This document shows, in pieces, positions 56,028 through 64,000 of a stretch of DNA of 64,000 nucleotides (the first letter of the stretch is position 1; every line of letters starts with the position of its first letter). The stretch spans positions 62,001 through 126,000 of the forward strand of contig NZ_LQPP01000016.1 in NCBI RefSeq assembly GCF_002102345.1, read 5' to 3'. The notes under the pieces were generated by a model. The model did not search any database, was not told where the DNA came from, and worked only from the letters and a program-made list of their open reading frames with translations. The translations under genes were made by a program, and so were the position numbers. The stretch comes from Mycolicibacterium peregrinum. Lineage in GTDB: Bacteria; Actinomycetota; Actinomycetes; Mycobacteriales; Mycobacteriaceae.

Positions 56028-59000
56028 ATGACCGGATTCAGTGAAGCCGACTTGGAACAGATTGCACTCGACACGCTCGGTGAGCACGAGTGGATGACCA
56101 TGACGGGCACCGACATTGCGCCGGGCGCCGAAGGCGGTCGCAAATCGTGGGCGGACATCGTGCTGCCGGACCGCGTGTTGGCCAAGATGCGCGAGCTCAA
56201 TCCCGGTGTGCCGGGGGAGTATCTGGATCAGGCGCGCGCCGCTATCCTGCAACCTCAATCCCAGGACGCCTTCGCCGAGAACTACCGACTGCACCAATAC
56301 CTGGTAGGTGGCTACCGCGGGATCAGCTACATCGACGCTGACGGCATCGAACAACATCCGACTATCAGACTGGTCAGCCATCTCCCTCACGAAAACGAAT
56401 TCCTTGCGGTCCAGCAGGTTACGGTGCGATCCCCCGAGAAGCACCGTCGCTTTGACATCGTGCTCTACCTCAATGGCATGTCCGTGGGGATCGTCGAACT
56501 CAAGCAGGCCGGCGCCCAGAATGCCGATGTAGCCAAAGCACACGCGCAGCTACAGACCTACCTGCGGGAATTCCCGATGGCGTTCCGGTTCGCGGTCCTC
56601 ACGGTCGTCAGCGACGGGGTCGCCGCCCGGTATGGCACGCCGTTCACTCCTCTGGAGCACTTCGCTCCATGGAACGTCGATGATGACGGAAAACTGGTCA
56701 CCACAGGTGATCTAGTGCTGGATGAGGATGTGCCCATCGAACTGGAGACCCTCATCGATGGTCTCTTCAACACCGAGCGCTTCCTCCAATTGCTGCGCAA
56801 CTTCACCGCCTTTGATGCAGACGGCGACGGCCTGACCAAGCGCATCGCCAAACCCCACCAGTACTACGCCGTCACCAAAGCCGTGGGCTCCACCGTCCAG
56901 GCCGCCGAGACCAATGGGAAAGCCGGCGTGGTCTGGCACACCCAGGGCTCCGGCAAGTCCATGGAGATGGAGCTCTACGCGCATCTGGTCGCACAACAGG
57001 CCAAACTCAAAAACCCGACGATCGTCGTCGTCACCGACCGCAAGGAACTCGACTCCCAGCTCTACGAGACGTTCAACCGGTCTCGGCTGCTGGCCGAGTC
57101 GCCGGTCAAGGTGACCAAACGTGCCGAACTGCGTGATGAGCTGGCCAACCGCGTCACCGGCGGCATCTACTTCACCACCCTGCAGAAGTTCGGCCTGACG
57201 AAGGCGGAACGAGAATCCGGTGCCGATCACCCGCTACTGACCGACCGGCGCAACATCATCGTCATCGTCGACGAAGCCCACCGCAGTCACTACGACGAAC
57301 TTGACGGTTACGCCCGCCACATCCGCGACGCCCTGCCCAACGCGGTGTTCATCGCCTTCACCGGCACACCCATCTCCGAAGTAGATCGCAACACCCGCGA
57401 GGTCTTCGGTCCCGACATCGACGTCTACGATCTGACCCGCGCTGTCAACGACAACGCCACGGTACCTGTGTATTTCGAGCCGCGACTGGCCAAAGTCGGC
57501 TGGGCGACCGACTTCAGTGAGGACGATCTCGACCACGCCGTCGATGAGGCCACACTCGGACTCGATGACGTCGAACGCACACAGATCGAAAAGTCGGTCG
57601 CCGTCATCAACGCCATCTACGGCACCCCCGAACGGCTGGCCAAGCTAGCCGACGACATCGTCACACACTGGGACTCCCGGTCCGAAGCGATGCGTCCCTT
57701 CCTCGAATCACCCGGCAAGGCGTTCATCGTCGGTGCGACAAGAGAGATCTGCGCGCGCCTCTACGACGAGATCATCAAACTGCGGCCGGACTGGCATGCT
57801 GAGTCGGAGAACGAGGGCGTCATCAAGGTTGTCTACTCCGGGTCCGCGCAAGATCCGGAACTGATCGTCAAACACGTTCGGCGCGAAGCTCAGAACAAAT
57901 CAATCCAGCGACGGCTGCGCGATCCGAAAGACCCACTTCAGATCGTGATCGTCAAAGACATGATGCTGACCGGCTTCGACGCGCCACCGCTGCATACCCT
58001 CTACTTGGACCGACCACTCAAGGGTGCGTTACTGATGCAGACATTGGCGCGCGTGAACCGCACCTTCCGCGGCAAGCCGTCCGGCCTGCTAGTGGCGTAC
58101 GCGCCGCTCGTCGACAATCTCGCCAATGCCCTGGCCGAATACACTGAAACCGACCGAGCCGAGAAACCGGTGGGCAAGGATGTCGACGAAGCCGTCGCGC
58201 TGACCACCACGCTCATCGCCCAGATTGATGCGGTCTGCGCCGGATACAACTGGCGGTCGAAAATCAGTGATCAGCACGGCAGTTGGCTGAAGACTGCAGT
58301 CAATCTTGCCAACTATCTGCGGGCGCCGGGCACACCCGGCAATCAATCCGAACCCACATTGGGCGACCGCTTCCGAGCGTTGGCAGCTCAGCTGGCACGA
58401 GCCTGGTCCTTGTGTGCCGGCAATCAGACGCTCCATGAGCTCCGGCAGACCGTCAAGTTCTACGAGCAGGTCCGGGTGGTGATGGGCAAGCTCGATGCGC
58501 AGCAGCGTCAGGCCGAGGGCAAGCCGATCCCCGAGGACATCAAGCGTTTGCTCTCTGCACTCGTGGACGAATCCACCGCTGCCGGAGGGGTTGTCGACAT
58601 CTACGAGGCGGCGGGACTGTCGAAGCCGTCGCTTTCGGACCTGACGCCTGAGTTCGAGACCAATGCGAAGCGCTCGGATAACGCGCACCTAGCGATCGAA
58701 TCGTTGCGGGCGTTGATCACTGAAGAGATGGGAGTGGCGACGACGAACAACTTGGTGCGCCAGCGATCGTTCTCCGACCGTGTCGCCAAGTTGATGCGCC
58801 AGTACACCAATCAGCAAATCACGTCGGCGCAGGTGATTACAGAGCTTATCGCTTTGGCTAAAGATGTTGCGGCTGAGGGGAATCGTGGAAAGGCGTTCAC
58901 GCCACCGCTGTCGCATGATGAGTTGGCCTTCTACGATGCCGTCGCCGAAAACACTTCCGCCAGAGAGCTCCAGGGCGAGGATGTACTCGCACAAATCGCC

Positions 59001-59225
59001 CGTGAGTTGGTGGCGGTCATGCAACGTGACACGAAGACAGACTGGACCGTGCGCGACGACCTACGTGCCAAGCTGCGATCATCAATCAAACGCCTGCTGG
59101 TGAGATACAAGTATCCGCCAGATAAGCAGCCGGCGGCCATCAAGCTGGTGATCGACCAGATGGAGACGTTGGCACCGCGATACGCAGAAGCCGCACAACG
59201 GAAAACAGGGGGACACAATGAGTGA
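56028..59225 (+). CDS. hsdR: Type I restriction endonuclease subunit HsdR
   Basis: Motor and nuclease subunit that translocates and cuts unmodified DNA. The 1065-residue protein has the N-terminal nuclease (FDIVLYLNGMSVGIVELKQ near 141-160, with the D and E-x-K), the helicase core with Walker A HTQGSGKSMEM near 304, DEAH near 415, FTGTPISE near 445 and QTLARVNRTFRGK near 670, and a helical C-terminal region. All catalytic motifs are intact, so the system should be functional. The ATG is preceded by AGGGGG; the next gene starts inside the hsdR stop region. Confidence 0.97.
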   Translation: MTGFSEADLEQIALDTLGEHEWMTMTGTDIAPGAEGGRKSWADIVLPDRVLAKMRELNPGVPGEYLDQARAAILQPQSQDAFAENYRLHQYLVGGYRGISYIDADGIEQHPTIRLVSHLPHENEFLAVQQVTVRSPEKHRRFDIVLYLNGMSVGIVELKQAGAQNADVAKAHAQLQTYLREFPMAFRFAVLTVVSDGVAARYGTPFTPLEHFAPWNVDDDGKLVTTGDLVLDEDVPIELETLIDGLFNTERFLQLLRNFTAFDADGDGLTKRIAKPHQYYAVTKAVGSTVQAAETNGKAGVVWHTQGSGKSMEMELYAHLVAQQAKLKNPTIVVVTDRKELDSQLYETFNRSRLLAESPVKVTKRAELRDELANRVTGGIYFTTLQKFGLTKAERESGADHPLLTDRRNIIVIVDEAHRSHYDELDGYARHIRDALPNAVFIAFTGTPISEVDRNTREVFGPDIDVYDLTRAVNDNATVPVYFEPRLAKVGWATDFSEDDLDHAVDEATLGLDDVERTQIEKSVAVINAIYGTPERLAKLADDIVTHWDSRSEAMRPFLESPGKAFIVGATREICARLYDEIIKLRPDWHAESENEGVIKVVYSGSAQDPELIVKHVRREAQNKSIQRRLRDPKDPLQIVIVKDMMLTGFDAPPLHTLYLDRPLKGALLMQTLARVNRTFRGKPSGLLVAYAPLVDNLANALAEYTETDRAEKPVGKDVDEAVALTTTLIAQIDAVCAGYNWRSKISDQHGSWLKTAVNLANYLRAPGTPGNQSEPTLGDRFRALAAQLARAWSLCAGNQTLHELRQTVKFYEQVRVVMGKLDAQQRQAEGKPIPEDIKRLLSALVDESTAAGGVVDIYEAAGLSKPSLSDLTPEFETNAKRSDNAHLAIESLRALITEEMGVATTNNLVRQRSFSDRVAKLMRQYTNQQITSAQVITELIALAKDVAAEGNRGKAFTPPLSHDELAFYDAVAENTSARELQGEDVLAQIARELVAVMQRDTKTDWTVRDDLRAKLRSSIKRLLVRYKYPPDKQPAAIKLVIDQMETLAPRYAEAAQRKTGGHNE

Positions 59226-60054
59226 TCGATTGGCGTGGGTGTTCGCCGCTGTGCAGGACAGGTATGCGCGGGATCCAGCATTCACCGACCACGAGGCGAG
59301 AGCCTGGCAGGTGGAATGGCTTCGCACGCAGCAAGAGGTATTCGCCCGGCAGCTCACCGAGGAGGGGGCGACGGAACACGTTCGGGAGGCGGCCGAAGAC
59401 CTGGTGATCGAGCGCGAGATCATCGCCACCCTGCCGCCGCGAGTGGTACACGAGGTATGGAACAACTGGGCGTATTTGGAAGGTGAGGTCACCGACCCCG
59501 TAGACCCGGCGACCGTGCGCCACGACGAACTGAGCACTCTGCATTGGTACGACCGGGTTGACGCGGCAACCGTGGACTCACCTGAACCCGTGGGTAATCC
59601 AGCAGAGTATCGCGGCAGCGGACCGATCGAGGACGTCGCGTTGGCTCCGGCGATGACATGGACCGACGCGGATAAGAAGGCGGCGCTCGAGGAGGCGATT
59701 CGCATTTACGGGATCGAGCCCGGGCAATGGTTCGACGTCGACTGGCCGCCAGTCGCACATCTCTACGATCCTGGCTACGTGTACCAGACCGACTTCGTGA
59801 CCTGTGACGCGCACGTAGAGGATGGCGGCGACGACGATTGCCAGGACTGCCTTGATTCGGTACGTGATGTTGTCGAGAACATGGCCGAGTGGAAGTGGAC
59901 AACTGCGTTGCGCATCAACGAGATTAGGTTTGATCGCGAAGGCCGGGAGTTTTCCGCAGAATGCTTCTCCGAACAAGCATTTGAGGTTGCGACGACGCAT
60001 CAGGATCCGCGGGAGGTCCTCATCGGCCCGCCGGGGCAGGGCCGTCAGTGGTGA
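59218..60054 (+). CDS. Unknown protein co-translated with HsdR
   Basis: No family recognised. The 278-residue protein is acidic, with an N-terminal helical half (VQDRYARDPAFTDHEARAWQVEWLRTQQEVFARQL, REAAEDLVIEREIIATLPPRVVHEVWNNWAYLEG) and a C-terminal half with a cysteine cluster (FVTCDAHVEDGGDDDCQDCLD, C-x10-C-x2-C, about 194-208, plus AECFSEQ near 245) that might bind a metal. Eight-base overlap with hsdR couples their translation, so a role tied to the restriction complex, such as control or assembly, is likely but unproven. Confidence 0.7.
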   Translation: MSDRLAWVFAAVQDRYARDPAFTDHEARAWQVEWLRTQQEVFARQLTEEGATEHVREAAEDLVIEREIIATLPPRVVHEVWNNWAYLEGEVTDPVDPATVRHDELSTLHWYDRVDAATVDSPEPVGNPAEYRGSGPIEDVALAPAMTWTDADKKAALEEAIRIYGIEPGQWFDVDWPPVAHLYDPGYVYQTDFVTCDAHVEDGGDDDCQDCLDSVRDVVENMAEWKWTTALRINEIRFDREGREFSAECFSEQAFEVATTHQDPREVLIGPPGQGRQW

Positions 60055-60166
60055 GCTCGGAAACCTCAGCAATTCGGATTTACCGGAACTTTGCGAGTAC
60101 CCCGAAGGGCTGCAGGCACCATGAGGTAACTTTCCTTCAGCAGTTAGCTAGCTCCGGGGGGATGCA

Positions 60167-60442
60167 GTGGCGAGTGGTTTGGAAGTCAATACGGACGGAT
60201 TGCGAACGGCGTCGGGTGCCAGCGATATTGTCGCGTCCGCACTTAAAGTGGGAACCGCGGTCGGTGCGTCCGGTAGCCACGCGAGCTACGCCGGAGTCGG
60301 CACGTTCGACGCTGCGATCGGCGCATTGCGGGATCGCCAATCCGTCCGAATCTCAAGCCAAGCTGATGACCTGTCGGTAAGTAGCGCCCGCTATGAACAT
60401 GTGGATGGTGACGCGGCGGACGACATCACGGGGACGGTATGA
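60167..60442 (+). CDS. EspC-like type VII secretion substrate (DUF2580 type)
   Basis: A 91-residue alpha-helical protein, MASGLEVNTDGLRTASGASDIVASALKV, resembling the EspC/DUF2580 family of small proteins exported by ESX systems. The C-terminal part contains YEHVD at residues 76-80, fitting the Y-x-x-x-D/E type VII secretion signal. It overlaps the next gene by four bases, so the two would be exported as a pair, in the way WXG100 and EspA/EspC-like partners are. No ESX machinery gene is in the window. Confidence 0.7.
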   Translation: MASGLEVNTDGLRTASGASDIVASALKVGTAVGASGSHASYAGVGTFDAAIGALRDRQSVRISSQADDLSVSSARYEHVDGDAADDITGTV

Positions 60443-61827
60443 GCGCCGCGCCCGTTCGTACTGGTGGATTGACGACGCGGTCGGAGATCGAGGACTGGCC
60501 GACCACCCACCTGGACGACGCCGCTAATCGCTGGCGAGAACGCGCAACGGAGTCCGAGACGGCGTTCGACCAGCATCGGCTGAACATCGCCGCACCTGCT
60601 GGAACCGAATGGTCGGGGGATGCCAAGGACGCCGCCTTGTATCGGGTGACGGCTGACTGTTCGGCGGCCCGTAGGCAGGGTGATGTGCAGCGTGAAGCCG
60701 CGAGCACGGCCGAGAACGGGAGCGCTGACATCAAGGCTGCCCAGCGCGATGCATTGAACGCGATTGCTGAGGCAGAAGCGGACGGCTTCACCGTGAATGA
60801 GGATTTGTCGTTGACCGACACCCGTTATGCGTCGTCACTGCTCAGAGCGCCTGCTAACCGCGCGCAAACCGCTGTGGAACACGCCGAGGACATTCGATGG
60901 AACGCTGAGCAACTGGTCAAGACTGACAACCTTGTAGGTGAACGGCTCACAATTAAAGCCGCTGAGTTGCAGGGAATCCGCTTCGATGGCGAACGTGATG
61001 GCGGCCATGACTTGACTCAGCTTGTGAGCAACGAAATCAAGGAGACTCCCTTTGACGCTCCATTTCCGCTGGATCCAGCTCCTGCCGGCGGAAGTATCGA
61101 GGTGGACGATAGTGCTATCGACCGTGAGGCACCAATATTTCCGCCGAACCTCATGCCGCGGGACAAAGAATTTGCTGCCTCGGGCAAGAATGGCTTAGAG
61201 CGGACTCTGCTGGGCAATAAGGCGCGTGCCAAGGGCGAGTTGGCGATCGCCTATATGCGAGCACACGGCTGGGACTTGACCGGTGATGTCATGGACCACT
61301 ACATGGCGAATGAATCCGGCGGACGTGATCCATCCATGGCCAAGCCGTTCCGGTTGAGCGCCGCGCAGACCGATGCTCTGGCTAACGACACCACGAGTGG
61401 ATATCAAGGAAACCAGGCCTTGCCAGGAGTCTTGGAGAACGCACGGCAGACGGCGATTGCAAATGCGGCGAATTCGGGTCAGTCCGTCTACACCGAAGTG
61501 TATGGGGCTGATCCGAACAATGCGGCGATGGGAAAGGGCTGGAATCCGGTCGGCACCAGCAACCCAGACAACGTATACGCGCTGGGTCGCTATTCAGTAC
61601 AAGTAGTGACTCAAGTGGAAATCGGTTCTGACCAAGAACCGATTGTGCGGCAACGTTACTTCGTCTACGACTACACGGACTACGCGCACCCCAACGGGGT
61701 TGGCGGCGGACCGATGGAGAATGTCAAGCGGGCCGCAATCGATGATTTGGCTACTCTGCGGGACATCGGCTGGGCCCGCGGCTTTGACACTACCGGCACA
61801 AGCAGCATCCGAACCCTAGCCCAGTGA
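60439..61827 (+). CDS. WXG-bearing large protein, putative type VII effector
   Basis: A 462-residue protein with a helical N-terminal region (1-160) that includes TEWSGDAKDAA, a W-x-G motif at 58-60, typical of ESX-exported proteins. After a Pro-rich linker (about 200-235), the C-terminal 220 residues form an unrecognised globular domain with AYMRAHGWDLTGDVMDHYMANESGGRDP, ALGRYSVQVVTQVEIGSDQEP and VYDYTDYAHPNGVGGGP. The layout, a small secreted partner, a two-domain protein and a lipoprotein, resembles toxin-immunity cassettes of type VII systems; the toxin role is inference. It starts in the stop of the EspC-like gene. Confidence 0.65.
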   Translation: MSAAPVRTGGLTTRSEIEDWPTTHLDDAANRWRERATESETAFDQHRLNIAAPAGTEWSGDAKDAALYRVTADCSAARRQGDVQREAASTAENGSADIKAAQRDALNAIAEAEADGFTVNEDLSLTDTRYASSLLRAPANRAQTAVEHAEDIRWNAEQLVKTDNLVGERLTIKAAELQGIRFDGERDGGHDLTQLVSNEIKETPFDAPFPLDPAPAGGSIEVDDSAIDREAPIFPPNLMPRDKEFAASGKNGLERTLLGNKARAKGELAIAYMRAHGWDLTGDVMDHYMANESGGRDPSMAKPFRLSAAQTDALANDTTSGYQGNQALPGVLENARQTAIANAANSGQSVYTEVYGADPNNAAMGKGWNPVGTSNPDNVYALGRYSVQVVTQVEIGSDQEPIVRQRYFVYDYTDYAHPNGVGGGPMENVKRAAIDDLATLRDIGWARGFDTTGTSSIRTLAQ

Positions 61828-61847
61828 CAAGTGAGGTACAGGCAACG

Positions 61848-62300
61848 ATGGCACGGTACTTTCTCGGGACCATATTGCTGGCTCTGGTGGGTTTAGCTGG
61901 CTGTTCTGGTGAGGTGACCTTCGAGAAGAAGGCGCTCGACGAGGCCGAGTCGCAGCACGAACTGAACGGGCTCGGCATTACCGTCCCTGAGGGGTACTCG
62001 TTTCGTTCGATGATCAAAATGCCACCGCCAGGTTCCGGCGGTGCCAGCTACGACGGGGTGTTCGAATCGTCACCTCCCCCGGAGCCAGTAGAGGTCGACT
62101 CCGCACCGGTTCCAATGACGCCAACGACATGCCAGGAACTGAGGAAGTCTGAACTTCCCGATGGTCTGGCTTGTTCGCTCTTGTCTGACTTGCGGCATGG
62201 CGCAGTGCTTCTCACTGATAGTGCGGACAATCTCAGCGTGATTTCGGGACAACTGCCGTCCGGTAAGTCACGCATCTACGTATCCGTGTCGGGTCATTGA
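61848..62300 (+). CDS. Putative lipoprotein next to the type VII effector-like gene
   Basis: A 150-residue lipoprotein with a hydrophobic signal peptide and lipobox GLAGC (Cys19), followed by GEVTFEKKALDEAESQHELNGLGITVPEGYSF and a Pro-rich middle. The two cysteines in TTCQELRKSELPDGLACSLL may pair. It follows the effector-like gene by 20 bases and is a candidate membrane-anchored immunity or escort protein. A GTG at 61824, inside the previous stop codon, would extend the protein by eight residues. No family name. Confidence 0.7.
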   Translation: MARYFLGTILLALVGLAGCSGEVTFEKKALDEAESQHELNGLGITVPEGYSFRSMIKMPPPGSGGASYDGVFESSPPPEPVEVDSAPVPMTPTTCQELRKSELPDGLACSLLSDLRHGAVLLTDSADNLSVISGQLPSGKSRIYVSVSGH

Positions 62301-62504
62301 GGCCCAGTTCGTGGCAATCGACATGGTCTATAACATGCGGACTCTGGGCGAGCGAGGATGGACTGCATAAGTTCCCTGCGAATCAGACGGAGTTCACTCC
62401 ATTCCGAGTCGGTCCGAAGAGGGCGACGAGTTGTCGAAGACATGGGTGTTGAAGTGGCGACTTCCTACCAAGCGACCGCCGGGCCTGAGGTGAGAACTCC
62501 GGCG

Positions 62505-63659
62505 CTAGATGACTTCGAGGAATTCCTCGGGCACGGTGACCAGCGCTTCGGTATTGCCCTGCGAATCGATGAACTCCACCTCATAGGCGGGTGGGAGGTC
62601 GGATGGCCCGAATTTGGTGTAGTCCATCACGACAGTCCCGACCGCCCCGGCCGGCAGGTTGTGTTCGGGCATCGGTTGTCTCAGTCGAACCAGGCCGTGT
62701 TCTTCCGGTCGCGGCGGCCCGGGTTGCGGGGAACTCTGCGCCCGCTCGTACTCGGCGGCGCTGGATACGGCGAGCGCGACGGCGCCGCCGACGGCCGCGA
62801 TGAAGGCGATGACCACCAGTGCGCCGTAGCCCGGCCGCGAAACATCGCCCAGCAGGACCACACCGACGATGCCGGGTACCACGGTTTCGCCGACCACCAG
62901 TGCCGCAGCCACCCCGTTCACCGAGCCCACCTGCAGAGCGACGGTGAACAGGTAGAAGCCACCGAGCCCGGCGAGCACCACCGCCCACGACGCGGGGTCG
63001 GCGATCAGCACACGGAGGTTCAGTGGATCGAGACCGTCCACCAGCCGAATCGCCACCGCCATCGCTCCGTAGAGCACGCCGGCGATCAGGCCCGCGGGCA
63101 CCGCGGCGTTGCGCCCGAGCAGCCGGGCCAGCGCGGCACCGAGACCGAGGATGATCGCCGACACGATCAGGACACCCCAATGCGTGACCGCCCCGGGGTT
63201 CCGGTCACCCAGCGGCCCGGCGGTGGCTCCCAGGATGCACAGCGCCACAAGAACTATCGCGATCGCGGTCCAGTCGCGCCGGTGGAGTCGGACGCCGAGC
63301 ACAAAGATGCTCAGCACGGCGGTGACCACGAGGTTGGCGCTTATTATCGTCTGCGACAGGAACAGTGGAATCAAACGGGCCGAGACCAGGCTGCCCACAA
63401 AGCCCAGAAGGTCCAGCGCCATGCCCGCGATGAAGAGCGGGGCGAGCATCGCACCGATCGTCGAACGCAGGGTGGGGCCACGCTCTGCGGTCTCGGTCGC
63501 ATCGACGGAATGCCCTGCGGCATACGATTGCAGTACCGAGGCTGTCCCATAGCCGACGCACGCCAATAGCGCGGCGGCCACGCCGATCAGCACTGCGAAC
63601 CGCCGGACATCAGGCGATTGTAGGAGCGCGACCGGTCTTGCTCGGTGAACCGGCGCCAA
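62505..63659 (-). CDS. DMT-superfamily-like membrane protein fused to DUF4926
   Basis: A 384-residue protein: about nine membrane helices (roughly 20-310, with SLVSARLIPLFLSQTIISANLVVTAVLSIFVLG and AVALQVG-type repeats) resembling drug/metabolite (EamA/NIPA) transporters, then a cytoplasmic linker and a C-terminal DUF4926 domain (HGLVRLRQPMPEHNLPAGAVGTVVMDYTKFGPSDLPPAYEVEFIDSQGNTEALVTVPEEFL, about 318-384). I know DUF4926 mainly as a stand-alone protein of 60-70 residues often beside toxin-antitoxin or phage genes, so the fusion is unusual. The start is uncertain: a TTG at 63659 or a GTG at 63593. Substrate unknown. Confidence 0.75.
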   Translation of the reverse strand: MAPVHRARPVALLQSPDVRRFAVLIGVAAALLACVGYGTASVLQSYAAGHSVDATETAERGPTLRSTIGAMLAPLFIAGMALDLLGFVGSLVSARLIPLFLSQTIISANLVVTAVLSIFVLGVRLHRRDWTAIAIVLVALCILGATAGPLGDRNPGAVTHWGVLIVSAIILGLGAALARLLGRNAAVPAGLIAGVLYGAMAVAIRLVDGLDPLNLRVLIADPASWAVVLAGLGGFYLFTVALQVGSVNGVAAALVVGETVVPGIVGVVLLGDVSRPGYGALVVIAFIAAVGGAVALAVSSAAEYERAQSSPQPGPPRPEEHGLVRLRQPMPEHNLPAGAVGTVVMDYTKFGPSDLPPAYEVEFIDSQGNTEALVTVPEEFLEVI

Positions 63660-63763
63660 TTTCTACCGCAGGGTCGTTGTTGTCGTCGACCCCAGCCCTG
63701 CCGTGGAAATCGGCGCGCCGTTGATCCGTGCCGGACCCGTCAACAGTCCGGCCACCTCGACAG

Positions 63764-63769
63764 TAGGGT
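63764..63769 (+). promoter_or_regulatory. Predicted -10 element (TAGGGT) of thyX
   Basis: TAGGGT is followed by six bases and the thyX GTG, again the leaderless spacing. It supports the GTG at 63776 as the start. Confidence 0.5.
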
Positions 63770-63775
63770 GGGCGG

Positions 63776-64000
63776 GTGGCCGAGATCGCGCCGCTGCGCG
63801 TGCAGCTGATCGCCAAGACCGAATTCCAGGCACCGCCTGACGTGCCGTGGAGCACCGATGCCGAGGGCGGGCCTGCGCTCACCGAGTTCGCCGGCCGGGC
63901 CTGTTACCAGAGTTGGTCCAAGCCCAATCCCCGAACGGCGACCAACGCGAGCTACATCCGCCACATCATCGACGTCGGCCACTTCTCGGTGCTCGAACAC
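63776..64000 (+). CDS. thyX: Flavin-dependent thymidylate synthase ThyX, 5' part
   Basis: The first 75 codons of an FAD-dependent thymidylate synthase; the gene continues past the window. Visible residues [62 protein letters not shown] match mycobacterial ThyX, including the conserved H-F-S-V-L-E-H flavin/dUMP region at the edge of the fragment. The enzyme makes dTMP while leaving tetrahydrofolate, unlike ThyA. Having both thyA and thyX is normal for mycobacteria. Confidence 0.95.
   Translation, partial: MAEIAPLRVQLIAKTEFQAPPDVPWSTDAEGGPALTEFAGRACYQSWSKPNPRTATNASYIRHIIDVGHFSVLEH

Noticed and set aside
48000..62300. Prophage or integrative element borders
   Set aside because: No integrase, transposase, tRNA or flanking direct repeats could be seen; only altered composition and gene content suggest transfer.
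62358..63569. A 403-codon frame opposite the DMT-DUF4926 gene
   Set aside because: The product is an extreme His/Gln/Asp/Arg-rich string; the minus-strand frame has clear membrane helices and a DUF4926 end.

Overview
The window is a high-GC actinobacterial chromosome segment that reads as a rapidly growing Mycobacterium (Mycolicibacterium). The gene order proS, rimP-nusA-ylxR-infB-rbfA-nrnA-dinF, pptH-pptT-truB, ribF-rpsO-lppU-pnp-pepR, ald/aldR, dapB, thyA-dfrA and thyX is the mycobacterial order. The class A beta-lactamase resembles BlaF of the M. fortuitum group from memory, which hints at that neighbourhood without proving a species. Many genes start with GTG, and several start directly at a predicted transcription start behind a TANNNT box (leaderless).

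Layout. 0-11 kb: translation and RNA-processing block (proS; rimP, nusA, ylxR, infB, rbfA, nrnA) ending in a MATE exporter. 11-16 kb: methyltransferase/MerR divergent pair, an enoyl-CoA hydratase, small conserved genes, a CocE-type hydrolase and a DUF3558 protein. 16-18.7 kb: a tightly overlapping pptH-pptT-truB unit in which phosphopantetheine removal and attachment enzymes are translated together. 18.7-22 kb: a two-gene sulfur-scavenging operon (SsuD plus a DszC/SfnB-like enzyme) and an MntR-type regulator. 22-28.7 kb: ribF, rpsO, lppU, pnp, an M16 protease and blaF. 28.7-42 kb: Hsp20, DUF4334, ald/aldR, a META lipoprotein, a lone MceA, dapB, thyA-dfrA, a DUF4303/HEAT-like protein and an AlkZ/YcaQ-family glycosylase. 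42-46.3 kb: a TetR-headed operon with DUF1214, sulfotransferase and quinone-oxidoreductase genes.

46.5-62.3 kb is the accessory region, lying between the conserved dfrA and thyX blocks. Its core is a type I restriction-modification locus (hsdM, hsdS, a YhcG/DUF1016 nuclease, hsdR and an unknown 278-residue protein). It is headed by a 623-residue HTH protein that looks like a methylase that has lost its catalytic motifs, fused to an HsdS-like DNA-recognition end. Divergent from that head gene is a coiled-coil protein with a damaged PD-(D/E)XK-like domain. A 20-bp perfect inverted repeat lies between the two. This extended arrangement is the best candidate here for a system that is not well described. 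Next to it is a putative type VII secretion cassette: an EspC-like protein, a WXG-bearing large protein and a lipoprotein.

The window closes with a DMT-type membrane protein fused to a DUF4926 domain and the 5' end of thyX, so the organism carries both thymidylate synthase types. No rRNA, tRNA, CRISPR array or insertion sequence was recognised. All identifications rest on reading the sequence and on remembered family features; no searches were run.
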